DNA of 64,000 nt from Clostridia bacterium. Lineage in GTDB: Bacteria; Bacillota; Clostridia; Peptostreptococcales; Anaerovoracaceae. Positions 1 through 8,095 of this stretch are shown one piece after another (position 1 is the stretch's first letter; each line of letters opens with the position of its first letter). The stretch covers positions 25,255 through 89,254 of the forward strand of contig CAAEEA010000081.1 of assembly GCA_900754795.1 (NCBI GenBank). Reading direction: 5' to 3'. Position numbers and translations under genes: made by a program. The notes beneath the pieces are model-generated. The model was not told the DNA's origin. It saw only the letters and a program-made list of their open reading frames with translations, and made no database searches.

Positions 1-454
1 CCATATCGCTTCCGCGCTTTCTGATCAGTCTTACAAACCAGTACGTTATGCCAAAAGCGACCGCCGCCGCGCACATGAGCCATGAATAAGTAACCGCGTC
101 CATGTATATCGTCCCCTGATGAGTAACAGCAGGCTGCTCTTTCCACAGAGTCACGGCCATCACGATTCCGCCGGACAGAAAAGTCAGTACAAGAAACAGT
201 GTTCCTGTTATGACGATATTCTTTCGGCCAAAGGCGACCGCCGCGCACACGGCCGCGGCGCAAATCCTGACGATTGCCGAAAGAGGCCAGTCAATCGGTA
301 CAAATATCAGAAACGCTTCAGCCCCGCATATCGCCGCTGCCGCCGCCAGCCTGAGCTTAACCGGAGTCTTTCCTGTAAGCCTGCCTGTAAGGGTGAGCAG
401 AATCAGTCCGACTATGAAATTTTCAAGGAAAAGATATTCACCGTAGATGACCAT
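1..454 (-). CDS. spoIIGA: SpoIIGA, sigma-E processing peptidase (N-terminal part, cut by window edge)
   Basis: The minus strand is open from an ATG at 454 to the window edge, about 151 residues. A GGAG Shine-Dalgarno sits 6 bases upstream; an alternative in-frame ATG at 466 lacks one. The protein starts MVIYGEYLFLENFIVG and shows about five hydrophobic segments. It matches the membrane half of SpoIIGA, including the SWL...W.F.R.IRKR stretch that ends that half. SpoIIGA is the septal aspartic protease that activates pro-sigma-E in the mother cell during sporulation; the catalytic aspartate lies in the missing C-terminal half. sigE would be expected just beyond the left edge. The family call is from remembered sequence similarity. 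Confidence 0.8.
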   Translation of the reverse strand, partial: MVIYGEYLFLENFIVGLILLTLTGRLTGKTPVKLRLAAAAAICGAEAFLIFVPIDWPLSAIVRICAAAVCAAVAFGRKNIVITGTLFLVLTFLSGGIVMAVTLWKEQPAVTHQGTIYMDAVTYSWLMCAAAVAFGITYWFVRLIRKRGSDM

Positions 455-529
455 AACGCGCTCCATCCCATCCGTATGACAATGATACACCTGCGGTCTC
501 GTGAAATTTGTCAAAGGCTGTCGCCCGCA

Positions 530-563
530 AAAAATAAAAAACCGGCAGAAATCAATCTGCCGG
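530..563 (-). terminator. Intrinsic terminator of the infC-rpmI-rplT operon
   Basis: An 8-bp perfect stem CCGGCAGA/TCTGCCGG (542-549 with 556-563, loop AATCAA) is followed on the minus strand by a T-rich run (A-rich on plus, 530-541). It lies 14 bases past the rplT stop. Confidence 0.85.
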
Positions 564-576
564 AAAACATGCCGGT

Positions 577-936
577 TTATTTAGACGCGGCTTTTTTAGC
601 TGTCTCGCAGAGAGCCGCGAATCCCGCCTCGTCGTGGATAGCCATCTCTGAAAGCATCTTGCGGTTGATCTGGATACCCGCCTTCTTCAGACCGTCCATC
701 AGTCTGCTGTAACTGAGCCCGTTCATTCTCGCGCCTGCGTTTATACGGGCAATCCACATCTGTCTGTACTGTCTCTTTTTAAGTTTTCTGCCTACATACG
801 CAGATCTGAGAGCTCTCATAACGGCCGGGTTAGCCGCTCTGAATACTTTGCTCTTTGCTCCGTAGAAACCCTTAGCCTGTTTTAATATTTTTTTATGTCT
901 CTTATGGGCGTTAACGCCTTTTTTTACTCTTGCCAT
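577..936 (-). CDS. rplT: 50S ribosomal protein L20
   Basis: The product is 119 residues, the normal length for L20, and begins [20 protein letters not shown], highly basic at the N-terminus as in all L20 proteins. L20 binds 23S rRNA early in large-subunit assembly. In Firmicutes it also represses its own operon through the infC leader. It is the last gene of the infC-rpmI-rplT operon, 23 bases after rpmI, and is followed by an intrinsic terminator. Confidence 0.98.
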   Translation of the reverse strand: MARVKKGVNAHKRHKKILKQAKGFYGAKSKVFRAANPAVMRALRSAYVGRKLKKRQYRQMWIARINAGARMNGLSYSRLMDGLKKAGIQINRKMLSEMAIHDEAGFAALCETAKKAASK

Positions 937-959
937 TTATCTTACCTCCTGTACCTCGA

Positions 960-1160
960 TTATTTCGCCATGGATCTGAGCATTCTCTTCAGATCCGCGC
1001 TTGTTAAAGTAGTAGCTTTTCTCAGGCCTCTCTTTCTCTTGGCCGCTTTTTTAGTAAGAATATGGCTCTTATATGCCTTATTTCTCTTAACTTTACCGCT
1101 TCCGGTAAGTTTCATTCTCTTACATGCCCCTCTGTGGGATTTCATCTTATTCTTTGCCAT
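960..1160 (-). CDS. rpmI: 50S ribosomal protein L35
   Basis: A 66-residue, very basic protein starting [19 protein letters not shown], the standard L35 length and N-terminal pattern. It is a structural protein of the large ribosomal subunit. It sits between infC and rplT, the conserved bacterial order, so co-transcription and shared L20 autoregulation are expected. Confidence 0.97.
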   Translation of the reverse strand: MAKNKMKSHRGACKRMKLTGSGKVKRNKAYKSHILTKKAAKRKRGLRKATTLTSADLKRMLRSMAK

Positions 1161-1221
1161 GATGATTTACTCCTCCTTATGTGAAATGATTTTACATGAT
1201 CGCGGCATTTTCGCGCCGCTG

Positions 1222-1737
1222 TTATTTGTCGTGTTTTGGGCCTAAAAACATGGTCAGGTTGCGTCCTTCAAAAACAGGCTTCTTTTCAATTACGCCCACT
1301 TCTGAAACCGCTTCGGCGAAAGCGTTCATAACGTCCATGCCTTTTGCCACGTAGTCTCTTTCTCTGCCCCTGAAGCGAAGGCCTACTTTTACCTTGTCGC
1401 CGTCAGCGAGAAATTTGGCCGCGGTCTTTGCTTTCACCTGGATATCGTGAGCCTCTATGAAGGTGGAAAGTCTTATCTCTTTTACCTGAGTTGTCTTTTG
1501 CTTTTTCTTTGCTTCTTTTTCTTTTTTCTGAAGCTCATAACGGTATTTGCCGTAGTCGAGGATCTTGCATACAGCCGGTTTGGCATTCGGCGATATGTTT
1601 ACCAGATCCAGTTTTTTTTCGTTTGCCAGTTCCATGGCCTTTTCGATTGGCATGACGCCCAGCATCGTACCGTCTGTGTCAATAAGTCTTACTTCTTTGT
1701 CACGAATTTCTTCGTTGATGAGATTTTCCCTGCTAAT
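1222..1737 (-). CDS. infC: Translation initiation factor IF-3, ATT start codon
   Basis: IF-3 keeps ribosomal subunits apart and proofreads initiator-tRNA/start-codon pairing. The protein (171 residues from the ATT) begins ISRENLINEEIRDKEVRLID and carries the C-domain motifs KVKVGLRFRGRE and GRNLTMFLGP. An upstream in-frame ATG at 1782 would place the transcription attenuator inside the coding sequence. The ATT at 1737 instead has GGGAGG at a normal distance. A non-AUG start is the known basis of IF-3 autocontrol in E. coli, so the ATT start is preferred. First gene of the infC-rpmI-rplT operon. Confidence 0.93.
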   Translation of the reverse strand: MSRENLINEEIRDKEVRLIDTDGTMLGVMPIEKAMELANEKKLDLVNISPNAKPAVCKILDYGKYRYELQKKEKEAKKKQKTTQVKEIRLSTFIEAHDIQVKAKTAAKFLADGDKVKVGLRFRGRERDYVAKGMDVMNAFAEAVSEVGVIEKKPVFEGRNLTMFLGPKHDK

Positions 1738-1763
1738 GGTATTTACACCTCCCAAAAATTGCC

Positions 1764-1794
1764 GAAAAAAAGGCGGACACACGAAGTATCCGCC
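1764..1794 (-). terminator. Leader attenuator upstream of infC
   Basis: On the minus strand GGCGGA (1794-1789) pairs with TCCGCC (1777-1772) and is followed by seven T residues, only about 35 bases before the ATT start. With a promoter some 100 bases further upstream, this is the layout of the L20-responsive attenuators known ahead of Firmicute infC operons. The terminator shape is seen directly; control by L20 is inferred. Confidence 0.75.
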
Positions 1795-1892
1795 AAATAA
1801 ACGCCCATCAGCGCGTTTTCTCTGTTATTTACCTGTTCCGGCGCTCTGACCGGGCAGGTGAGAAGCGGATAACTTCTACTTCATACTCAAAT

Positions 1893-1921
1893 AAGATACC
1901 ACATATCGTGTATGGTGTCAA
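1893..1921 (-). promoter_or_regulatory. Sigma-A type promoter of the infC operon
   Basis: A perfect -35 TTGACA (1921-1916) and a TATCTT -10 (1898-1893) are separated by 17 bases on the minus strand. This predicts a leader of about 150 bases ending in the attenuator before infC. Confidence 0.75.
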
Positions 1922-1961
1922 GACCAAAAATTCAGTAACTGCCCCGTATATTTTCGATCCG

Positions 1962-2537
1962 TCATATCTGAAGCTCCAGATATTTTTTTCCGTTATCTTC
2001 CAGCCTCGCGCAGTTTTCAAAAGCCGTATCAAGATCTTTGCCGCATGTTATCATTCCGTGGTTTGACATGACTGCCCCGTATCCGTCCCCGACGGCAGAG
2101 GCGGTATTTTTCATAAGCTTTTTTGTGCCCGGAAGGGCATAACCTGCCAGGGGTATCACGTCGCCGAAGATTTCCCGGTATTCTTCAATGACCGGCATAT
2201 CTTTATGAGCCGCCGCGAAAACGCTGCAATATTTTGAGTGAGTGTGAATCACCGCTCCTATGTCTCCCCGTTTCTTGTAGATAGCCGCGTGAAGGCCTTT
2301 TTCGGAAGTCGGCTTTTTATCTCCCTCATATTCGAGATTATCTATGCTGACTTTTACCATATCTTCCGGCGTCAGCCTGAGATAGTCAAGACCTGACGGA
2401 GTTGTCAGCATATATTTTTCATCAAGGCGAACGGAGATGTTTCCCCAGGTACCCTGAACAAGACCTTTTTCTACCAGCGCTTTCCCGCATTCTACAAGCG
2501 CGAGGCGCAGTGATGTTTCGTCTTTTACCGCTGCCAT
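1962..2537 (-). CDS. Class II aldolase family protein (fuculose-phosphate-aldolase-like)
   Basis: A 191-residue protein with the full class II aldolase signature: GTWGNISVR near residue 29, TPSG at 46, a Zn site HTH at residues 98-100 and a third His in SNHG at 160, plus a candidate catalytic Glu79. Such enzymes cleave sugar phosphates to dihydroxyacetone phosphate and an aldehyde using Zn2+. It is the last gene of the operon that begins with gtrA/tetR at 7.3 kb. Its ATG follows directly after the stop of the preceding paralogue (1962-2537 abuts 2538-3170). The substrate is unknown; cleavage of the product of the upstream FGGY kinase is inferred. Confidence 0.85.
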   Translation of the reverse strand: MAAVKDETSLRLALVECGKALVEKGLVQGTWGNISVRLDEKYMLTTPSGLDYLRLTPEDMVKVSIDNLEYEGDKKPTSEKGLHAAIYKKRGDIGAVIHTHSKYCSVFAAAHKDMPVIEEYREIFGDVIPLAGYALPGTKKLMKNTASAVGDGYGAVMSNHGMITCGKDLDTAFENCARLEDNGKKYLELQI

Positions 2538-3170
2538 CTATTTCACCTCCCCGGCTCTGACTTCTTCTTCGGCTTTAGAATATTTTTTCTTATAAATCAT
2601 CCTCATGAGCTTTGCTTCCCAGCGGGCTATCGGCTTTGCCCCTCCGATCTTTTCCGAAAGAGCGGTGACTTCGGCTGACTTTTCAAGTACCGTCATCGCC
2701 ACGACGGCTTCATAAAGAGTACGTCCGAAAGTCAGGGCATGACCTGTGACATTGCCCTCTGTATCCTCTTTTTCCACAGCAAGAAATCCGACGTTATCTC
2801 TGAGAGCTTTTTTTATATCTCTTTCTCTGTCTTTATTCTCCTGCTTCACATCTACGATACGCGCCTCAGGTCCGAAGATCTGAGCCATATCGTCAAGGGC
2901 AGCCCGGAAAGACTTTCCTTTTTTGAGCATTTCCATACAAAACGGAGTCTGAGAATATACCATGGCTTTCATATCGCCGCAGGGAACAGGCATTTCGCTT
3001 CCGGGGAGCTTTATGATGTCCTTTTCCGAAATATTCCCGATATCGCAGCCGTCAACGGTAGCGTAAACGCCGTCGGAAGTCTTCTGTATCAACCGGGCGT
3101 TTCCCACCGCATAGCCGCGGGTCGCCATGAAGCGGCCGTATTTTTTCATTACCTCATAAACTTCTTTCAT
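2538..3170 (-). CDS. Degenerate class II aldolase-like protein
   Basis: A 210-residue protein aligned by eye with its neighbour: FMATRGYAVGN corresponds to the GNISVR region, and the stretch after residue 70 parallels the metal-binding segment. There the HTH motif reads Y72-S73-Q74, and the late SNHG histidine is also absent. Fold homology is supported, but a Zn-dependent aldolase reaction is unlikely. It overlaps the FGGY kinase by 4 bases and abuts the intact aldolase gene, so the two paralogues are probably made together. It could be a regulatory or scaffold partner, or have another activity. Confidence 0.65.
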   Translation of the reverse strand: MKEVYEVMKKYGRFMATRGYAVGNARLIQKTSDGVYATVDGCDIGNISEKDIIKLPGSEMPVPCGDMKAMVYSQTPFCMEMLKKGKSFRAALDDMAQIFGPEARIVDVKQENKDRERDIKKALRDNVGFLAVEKEDTEGNVTGHALTFGRTLYEAVVAMTVLEKSAEVTALSEKIGGAKPIARWEAKLMRMIYKKKYSKAEEEVRAGEVK

Positions 3171-4702
3171 TGTTCCTCTCCCTTGAACCTTTCTCCGTTA
3201 GCCTTTATGTAAGCTCCTTTGAGAGAATAGTACACATTTTTGTAATCCTCAAAGAGATCGTTATATATTTTTCTGTTTGCCGGATCAGGTTCATAGCGCT
3301 TTTCGACTCTCACAAAATCTTTTGCCGAATAAAATCCCGGCAGTTCTCCAAGACCTATGAGCGCCACGATCGCCGCTCCGACCGCTCCCGCGTTGCGCGG
3401 GTCTTTTACCACAGAAAACCGTTTCCCCGTAATATCGGCGATAATCTGCATCCACGCGTTGTCGAGGGCGCCTCCGCCGATTATTCTGAAATCGTCACAG
3501 GAAAAGCCGTAATCATGGCTGTAGTTTTCCAGTATCCACCTGAGATTATACCCTATTCCTTCGTATACCGCTCTCATCAGGTGCTCCCGGGTATGAACCA
3601 TACTTATATTAAACAGTGTGGCTCTTGTCGTCGTGGACGATACGGGACATCGTTCGCCGAGCATCCACGGCGTACATATCAGATGATCGCTTCCCGGCGG
3701 TATCTTGCGTATTACATCATCCATATATTCAAAAATTCCATCGCCGTATTCTTTCTTTTCGGAAGAGAAAAACTGTTCCTGTATCCACTGAATATTGGCT
3801 CCGGCGGATTCGGTAATCCCCGCGATGAGGTTCATCTCTTTGTCCGCGCTCTGTATGGCCGCGGCGCCGTGTCTGAATTGAGTGGCCGTCTTACTGGCAG
3901 CCGCGACCCAGGCTGAAGTTCCCAGATAGATATGTATATCTCCGTCTCCGCACATTCCCGATCCTACGGCAGCCGCCTGTACGTCGTCGCATCCTCCGAG
4001 GACAGGTGTGCCCTCAGCAAGCCCCATCTGTGAAGCCGCTTCCGGTATAAGACCTCCCACTATATCGGTACTGCAGACAAGAGGAGGAAGTTTTTCCATA
4101 TCAACTCCGGTAAGCTTCATCACACCGAGCCATTCTTTCTTTTTCAGATCCAGTCCGTAAGATGACGCTCCGGAGAGTTCCGTCACCATTTTGCCGGTAC
4201 ACCTGAACTTGAGATATCCGTTAACATCAAGTATCTTATATGTCCCGGCATATATGTCCGGCCTTTCTTCTTTAAGCCATACGATCTTCGGTATACAGTC
4301 CTTGCCCATTATGGGCGTTCCGGCAGCCAGCGAGAAAAGTTTTTTCCCGCCGAGTTTTTTCATTATACTTTCGGCCTGTTTTTCCGCTCTGCCGTCAACC
4401 CATGTAATGTTGTTATACAAAGCCGTGCCGTGTTCATCAACAGGAATGACTCCCTGAGCCTGAGTGGAAAAAACTATTCCCTTTATCTGTTCCGGTCTTA
4501 TTCCGGCCTTTTCGACTATGGCTCTGCTGCTCTTTGTCACGGCATTCCAGTAATCCCGCGGATCCTGTTCCACCCACGCGGGATTGGGGTAATACGTCGG
4601 ATAAGGCTCTACCGCCGTCGCCCTTATCTCTCCGCTGTAATCCACGAGAACCGCCTTGTCCGAACTTGTTCCCATATCGTGAGATAAAATATATTTCTCC
4701 AT
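3167..4702 (-). CDS. FGGY-family carbohydrate kinase (xylulokinase-like)
   Basis: The protein (511 residues from the ATG at 4702) has the FGGY layout: N-terminal phosphate-binding loop SHDMGTSSDKAVLVD, a substrate-side ITWVDGRA motif, and a C-terminal ATP-site RIIGGGALDNAWMQIIAD. These kinases phosphorylate sugars or polyols with ATP. The ATG at 4702 is preferred to the GTG at 4714, which lies in the GGAGG Shine-Dalgarno itself. It overlaps the next gene by 4 bases and follows the aminotransferase closely, so it is translationally linked in one operon. The sugar substrate cannot be told from sequence. Confidence 0.88.
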   Translation of the reverse strand: MEKYILSHDMGTSSDKAVLVDYSGEIRATAVEPYPTYYPNPAWVEQDPRDYWNAVTKSSRAIVEKAGIRPEQIKGIVFSTQAQGVIPVDEHGTALYNNITWVDGRAEKQAESIMKKLGGKKLFSLAAGTPIMGKDCIPKIVWLKEERPDIYAGTYKILDVNGYLKFRCTGKMVTELSGASSYGLDLKKKEWLGVMKLTGVDMEKLPPLVCSTDIVGGLIPEAASQMGLAEGTPVLGGCDDVQAAAVGSGMCGDGDIHIYLGTSAWVAAASKTATQFRHGAAAIQSADKEMNLIAGITESAGANIQWIQEQFFSSEKKEYGDGIFEYMDDVIRKIPPGSDHLICTPWMLGERCPVSSTTTRATLFNISMVHTREHLMRAVYEGIGYNLRWILENYSHDYGFSCDDFRIIGGGALDNAWMQIIADITGKRFSVVKDPRNAGAVGAAIVALIGLGELPGFYSAKDFVRVEKRYEPDPANRKIYNDLFEDYKNVYYSLKGAYIKANGERFKGEEQ

Positions 4703-4715
4703 ATGTGCCTCCACT

Positions 4716-6233
4716 TTACGCTTTTGCGGAATGTGCCTGTTTCGGCGCGCATTTCTGTGTTTTTACAACATGCCTGAACACATTTTCAAACCTGTTCAGC
4801 GCTTCATCTATAACTTCATCTGTATCGGCCATGGACGTATAAAGTCTGCTTCCGGCAAGAGTCACAAGGCCGTTGGCCATATATGCCGCTCCCATTCTTT
4901 CCATGGAATCCTTGCGTTGGTACATCATATCTTTGTTTTTCAGCAGGCCGAGGGCTGATTTAACCAGCGCGAAAGATGAAAAGTCAAAGCTCATCGCCCC
5001 TGTACATTCAAGGTGAACTATGCTGCCCTGATTGTAGCACACAAAAGGCAGCCCGTATTTTTCAAGAAGTTCTTTCAGTCCGTCAGCCAGTCTGTCTCCG
5101 GCCCGGCCCGCGATCTGACAGGCGTTGGTGCGGGCGATCTCTCTGATTGCCGTATAGCCGGCCAGCGCCGAAAGAGGGTTGGCTGCCAGAGTGCCGCCTA
5201 CATAAGCTCTGTGTTTTCCCGTGGCAAGTCCCGCCGCCATAAGCTGAGCGTATTCTTTTTTTCCGCCCACTCCTCCTGCCGCCGGATATCCTCCGGCGAC
5301 GATCTTTCCGAACACCGTAAGATCCGGTACCACGTCAAAGAATCCCTGAGCTCCGGAGAGGGCAATTCTGAATCCCGTAACCACTTCATCAAAGATCATC
5401 AGAGCTCCGTATCTGTCGCACAGTTCCCTCACGCCTCTGTTGTAATCCATGGCGACCGGTCTTGTGCCGCTTTCAGGTCCGACCGGTTCTACTATGACCG
5501 CGGCAGTGCCGCCTTTAAGCCTGTTTCTCTTCAGCATTTTTTCAAGCATGTCAAGATCATTGGGTCTGACCTCATCGGTGCGTCCGTAAGCGCTGCCCGG
5601 AATACCGTGGGATTCGAGGAGTCCTCTGCTTCCGGGTATCTTCAGACCGTATACCATCTGATCGCTCCAGCCGTGATACCCTCCGCCGATTTTTATTATC
5701 CTTTTTTTGCCTGTGGCTATACGGGCGATTCTCAGGGCGGCCATCACAGACTCAGTACCGCTTCCCAGCATGCGAAACATCTCTACGTTGGGCATGTGCC
5801 GGTTTATCTCTTTTGCGATCATAAGTTCAGCTTTGTGCAGAAGTCCGGTCACCGGTCCGCAGGAGTTGAGGAGCTCTATCACAGCTTCTCTGACCGGCGG
5901 ATAATTGCTGCCGAGTATGGTCGGTCCTCCGGCCTGCAAAAAGTCTATATATCTGTTGCCGTCTTCGTCATACAGATACGCTCCCTCCGCTCTTGCAAAA
6001 GCGAGAGGAAAAGGCTTGTTAAACGCCAGGTTATGCTGTACTCCCCCGGGTATATATTCTTTTGCCTCATCATATATGGCAAAGGATTTTTTGCATTTTT
6101 CATCGAAGTATCGGAGTATCTCATTTTCGTAATACTCATCGCTTACCTCCCATATGGGCTGATCTGTCAGCGCCTTAAGCTGATCGTTTATCTTTTCCGG
6201 GTCGTCCCATCTGCTTATCCCGCAGTTTTCCAT
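4716..6233 (-). CDS. Class III PLP aminotransferase (glutamate-1-semialdehyde-aminomutase-like)
   Basis: A 505-residue protein with a class III aminotransferase core: RYIDFLQAGG, GSGTESVMAALRIAR, GGYHGWSD, the Asp pair context MIFDEVVTGFR, and the PLP lysine in TVFGKIVAGGYPAAGG. It resembles GSA aminomutase, but its operon partners are a sugar kinase and aldolases rather than heme genes. It has an N-terminal extension of about 75 residues before the usual start. A transamination step in catabolism of an amino-sugar or amino-polyol is inferred. The RBS AAAGGAGGG precedes the ATG. It follows tetR by 36 bases. Confidence 0.83.
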   Translation of the reverse strand: MENCGISRWDDPEKINDQLKALTDQPIWEVSDEYYENEILRYFDEKCKKSFAIYDEAKEYIPGGVQHNLAFNKPFPLAFARAEGAYLYDEDGNRYIDFLQAGGPTILGSNYPPVREAVIELLNSCGPVTGLLHKAELMIAKEINRHMPNVEMFRMLGSGTESVMAALRIARIATGKKRIIKIGGGYHGWSDQMVYGLKIPGSRGLLESHGIPGSAYGRTDEVRPNDLDMLEKMLKRNRLKGGTAAVIVEPVGPESGTRPVAMDYNRGVRELCDRYGALMIFDEVVTGFRIALSGAQGFFDVVPDLTVFGKIVAGGYPAAGGVGGKKEYAQLMAAGLATGKHRAYVGGTLAANPLSALAGYTAIREIARTNACQIAGRAGDRLADGLKELLEKYGLPFVCYNQGSIVHLECTGAMSFDFSSFALVKSALGLLKNKDMMYQRKDSMERMGAAYMANGLVTLAGSRLYTSMADTDEVIDEALNRFENVFRHVVKTQKCAPKQAHSAKA

Positions 6234-6269
6234 GATATGTCCCTCCTTTGATCTTTGGTCTGTGACACT

Positions 6270-6821
6270 TTATATCCGGTCTTCCAAAAGGCTGTGAAAC
6301 TCCTTTTTCATATCTTCGGCGTCAAAGACTTTATTGTTTATGTGATAATGATTTACCAGTCCGAAATACGTACCTTCAACGGCGATCACTTTCCGTTCGA
6401 TATCTTCTCCGCAAACTCCTGCCTGGGTCAGGCCTTTTGCGGTAAGCTTCTCGATGATAGTAACCGGATTTTCTTTACCACTGCTTAAAACCGCGTTATT
6501 TATGAGCCTGCCGGTCAGCGCGGGATACAGAGCCGTATCTTCTATCAGTTTGTCAAACAAAGCGAAAACAAGGTCTTTCCCTTTCAGGTCTCTTTCCCCG
6601 CAAAACTCGGTTATATCGCTTATCTCCTGGCATACCAGCGCAAGCAGCAGTTCTCTTGTTCCGGAAAAATGATTGAAGACCGTTGTCCTGCACACATCCG
6701 CCGCGTCGGCGATCTGACTGAAAGTCACACCGTCAGGCCCGTATTCTTCAAACAGTCCCTTGGCGGCGTGCATGATCTTCAGTCTGCTTTTTTCTTTTTT
6801 AGAAAGCTTCTTCATTTGCAT
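6270..6821 (-). CDS. TetR-family transcriptional regulator
   Basis: A 183-residue protein with a TetR helix-turn-helix at residues 25-50 (FSQIADAADVCRTTVFNHFS) and a divergent ligand-binding C-terminal half. It overlaps the end of gtrA by 23 bases and precedes the aminotransferase by 36 bases, so it is probably an operon-internal autoregulator. A likely operator is the 16-bp palindrome at 7367-7382 in the operon promoter. The ligand is presumably an intermediate of the encoded pathway. Confidence 0.88.
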   Translation of the reverse strand: MQMKKLSKKEKSRLKIMHAAKGLFEEYGPDGVTFSQIADAADVCRTTVFNHFSGTRELLLALVCQEISDITEFCGERDLKGKDLVFALFDKLIEDTALYPALTGRLINNAVLSSGKENPVTIIEKLTAKGLTQAGVCGEDIERKVIAVEGTYFGLVNHYHINNKVFDAEDMKKEFHSLLEDRI

Positions 6822-7311
6822 CAGACCTTTCCGCTCCGGCGGACTCCGCCGCCATCGCGCGGGCTTTCAGCGCCCTTCTGTTGGTATTAAGCGTGCCCCG
6901 GAACACAAAGAATCTGTCATAAAGGAATTCTGTCGTAAGATTTACTCCCATAGTTCCAAACAGCACTATGTACTCGTTCCATCCGGCTTCGGTAAGCGCG
7001 GCTCCCCACCATGTTGACAGCGGAGTGAAAGCGCAGTAAAACAGAGCGACTTTTATCATGGCGATCGGAACGTTATTTGCCGATTTAAAAGTGAATTCTC
7101 TGTTCAGGGTAAAATTCCACAGCACCGACAATGTGAGCGCTATAAGGTAGCACGGAGTATAACTCCAGGACGTAAGCTCGTTTACGGCAGTGAACGAGAT
7201 CGTCTGTATCAGTCCGGCAGAAACAGAAAAGATCACAAATTTTATAACCTGCACGGTATTTTCTTTTTTTGTGAGCTTCTGATCAGCGGGATTGTCTTGT
7301 CTGTCAGCCAT
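6799..7311 (-). CDS. GtrA-like membrane protein
   Basis: A 170-residue protein with four hydrophobic segments between residues 20 and 145 and the GtrA signature WNFTLNREFTF after the second segment. GtrA proteins are small flippase-like proteins, usually moving lipid-linked sugars. The C-terminal tail is charged and cytoplasmic in prediction. It has a good AGGAGG Shine-Dalgarno and is the first gene after the palindrome-containing promoter, which puts a GtrA protein under the same control as the downstream kinase/aldolase genes. Confidence 0.82.
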   Translation of the reverse strand: MADRQDNPADQKLTKKENTVQVIKFVIFSVSAGLIQTISFTAVNELTSWSYTPCYLIALTLSVLWNFTLNREFTFKSANNVPIAMIKVALFYCAFTPLSTWWGAALTEAGWNEYIVLFGTMGVNLTTEFLYDRFFVFRGTLNTNRRALKARAMAAESAGAERSDANEEAF

Positions 7312-7366
7312 GTGATCCTCCTATCGTTATAATGATTGCCGCAGTAAAATGTATCGCGGTTCAAAT

Positions 7367-7409
7367 TTGTACTATAGTACAATTATCTCACATAATCTTC
7401 ATTTGTCAA
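7367..7409 (-). promoter_or_regulatory. Promoter and 16-bp palindromic operator of the gtrA-tetR operon
   Basis: On the minus strand a perfect TTGACA (7409-7404), a 16-base spacer and GATAAT (7387-7382) form a promoter. A perfect palindrome TTGTACTATAGTACAA (7367-7382) begins at the last base of the -10 element, where a bound repressor would block initiation. The TetR protein encoded second in the operon is the obvious candidate binder (inference). Confidence 0.75.
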
Positions 7410-7440
7410 GGTATACATGTTTTCTCCGCCGCGGTCATTA

Positions 7441-7477
7441 AAAAAAATATCCCGGTCTTCTCTGAGATCCGGGATAT
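7441..7477 (-). terminator. Intrinsic terminator of the ferredoxin operon
   Basis: A 9-bp stem ATATCCCGG/CCGGGATAT (7447-7455 with 7469-7477) is followed on the minus strand by a T run (A-run from 7441). It lies 7 bases past the stop of the ferredoxin-type gene. Confidence 0.85.
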
Positions 7478-7483
7478 CTTCGC

Positions 7484-8095
7484 TTAATCCAGTATTCTTC
7501 CGTCGATGGAGATCGTCTTCACCTGCCACGGTATGAATTTTCCGCTGTTCTTAATTGCTTTCCTGACCGCCGCTTCCAGTCCGCCGCAGCACGGAACTTC
7601 CATGCGTACTACGGTCACGCTCTTTATACCATTTTGCGCCATAATCGACGTGAGCTTTTCGCTGTAGTCACATTCATCAAGCTTGGGACAGCCGATAAGC
7701 GTTACCCTGTTTTGGATAAATATGCTGTGAAAATCACCGAAAGCATAAGCAGAGCAGTCTGCCGCTATCAGCAGATCCGCGCCGTCAAAATACGGAGCGT
7801 TTACCGGAGCCAGTTTGATCTGCACAGGCCACTGTGAAAGTCTGCTGCTTCCGCCGGCAGCGGACTTCGCGGCCGTCACCGCGGCATGGTCATAGGGACG
7901 CGCTTCTCTTTCTTCAAAAGATATGGCTCCTGTCGGACATGCCGGAAGGCAGTCCCCCAGACCGTCGCAGTAATCTTCTCTCAGAAGTTTCGCCTTTCCG
8001 TTCACCATTCCTATCGCGCCCTCATGGCAGGCCGACGCACAAAGTCCGCACCCATTGCATTTTGATTCGTCTATCTTAATTATTTTCCTTATCAC
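7484..8095 (-). CDS. Two-cluster 4Fe-4S ferredoxin-type protein
   Basis: A 203-residue protein. The N-terminal 65 residues are a bacterial ferredoxin domain with CNGCGLCASAC and a second cluster in which the first cysteine is spaced CDGLGDCLPACP. The remaining 140 residues form a conserved tail with further cysteines (GCPKLDECD, VPCCGG). The GTG start at 8095 has GAGGTGG upstream. It overlaps the TIGR04076-type gene by 20 bases and is divergent from a Crp/Fnr regulator, suggesting redox- or NO-responsive expression. The role is electron transfer; the partner is unknown. Confidence 0.8.
   Translation of the reverse strand: MIRKIIKIDESKCNGCGLCASACHEGAIGMVNGKAKLLREDYCDGLGDCLPACPTGAISFEEREARPYDHAAVTAAKSAAGGSSRLSQWPVQIKLAPVNAPYFDGADLLIAADCSAYAFGDFHSIFIQNRVTLIGCPKLDECDYSEKLTSIMAQNGIKSVTVVRMEVPCCGGLEAAVRKAIKNSGKFIPWQVKTISIDGRILD

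Noticed and set aside
119..712. Long plus-strand open frame over the left edge
   Set aside because: It lies opposite spoIIGA and the rplT terminator, has no ribosome site, and its composition reads as the reverse of real genes.
5013..6251. 412-residue plus-strand frame
   Set aside because: It is antisense to the class III aminotransferase, whose motifs are all in place.
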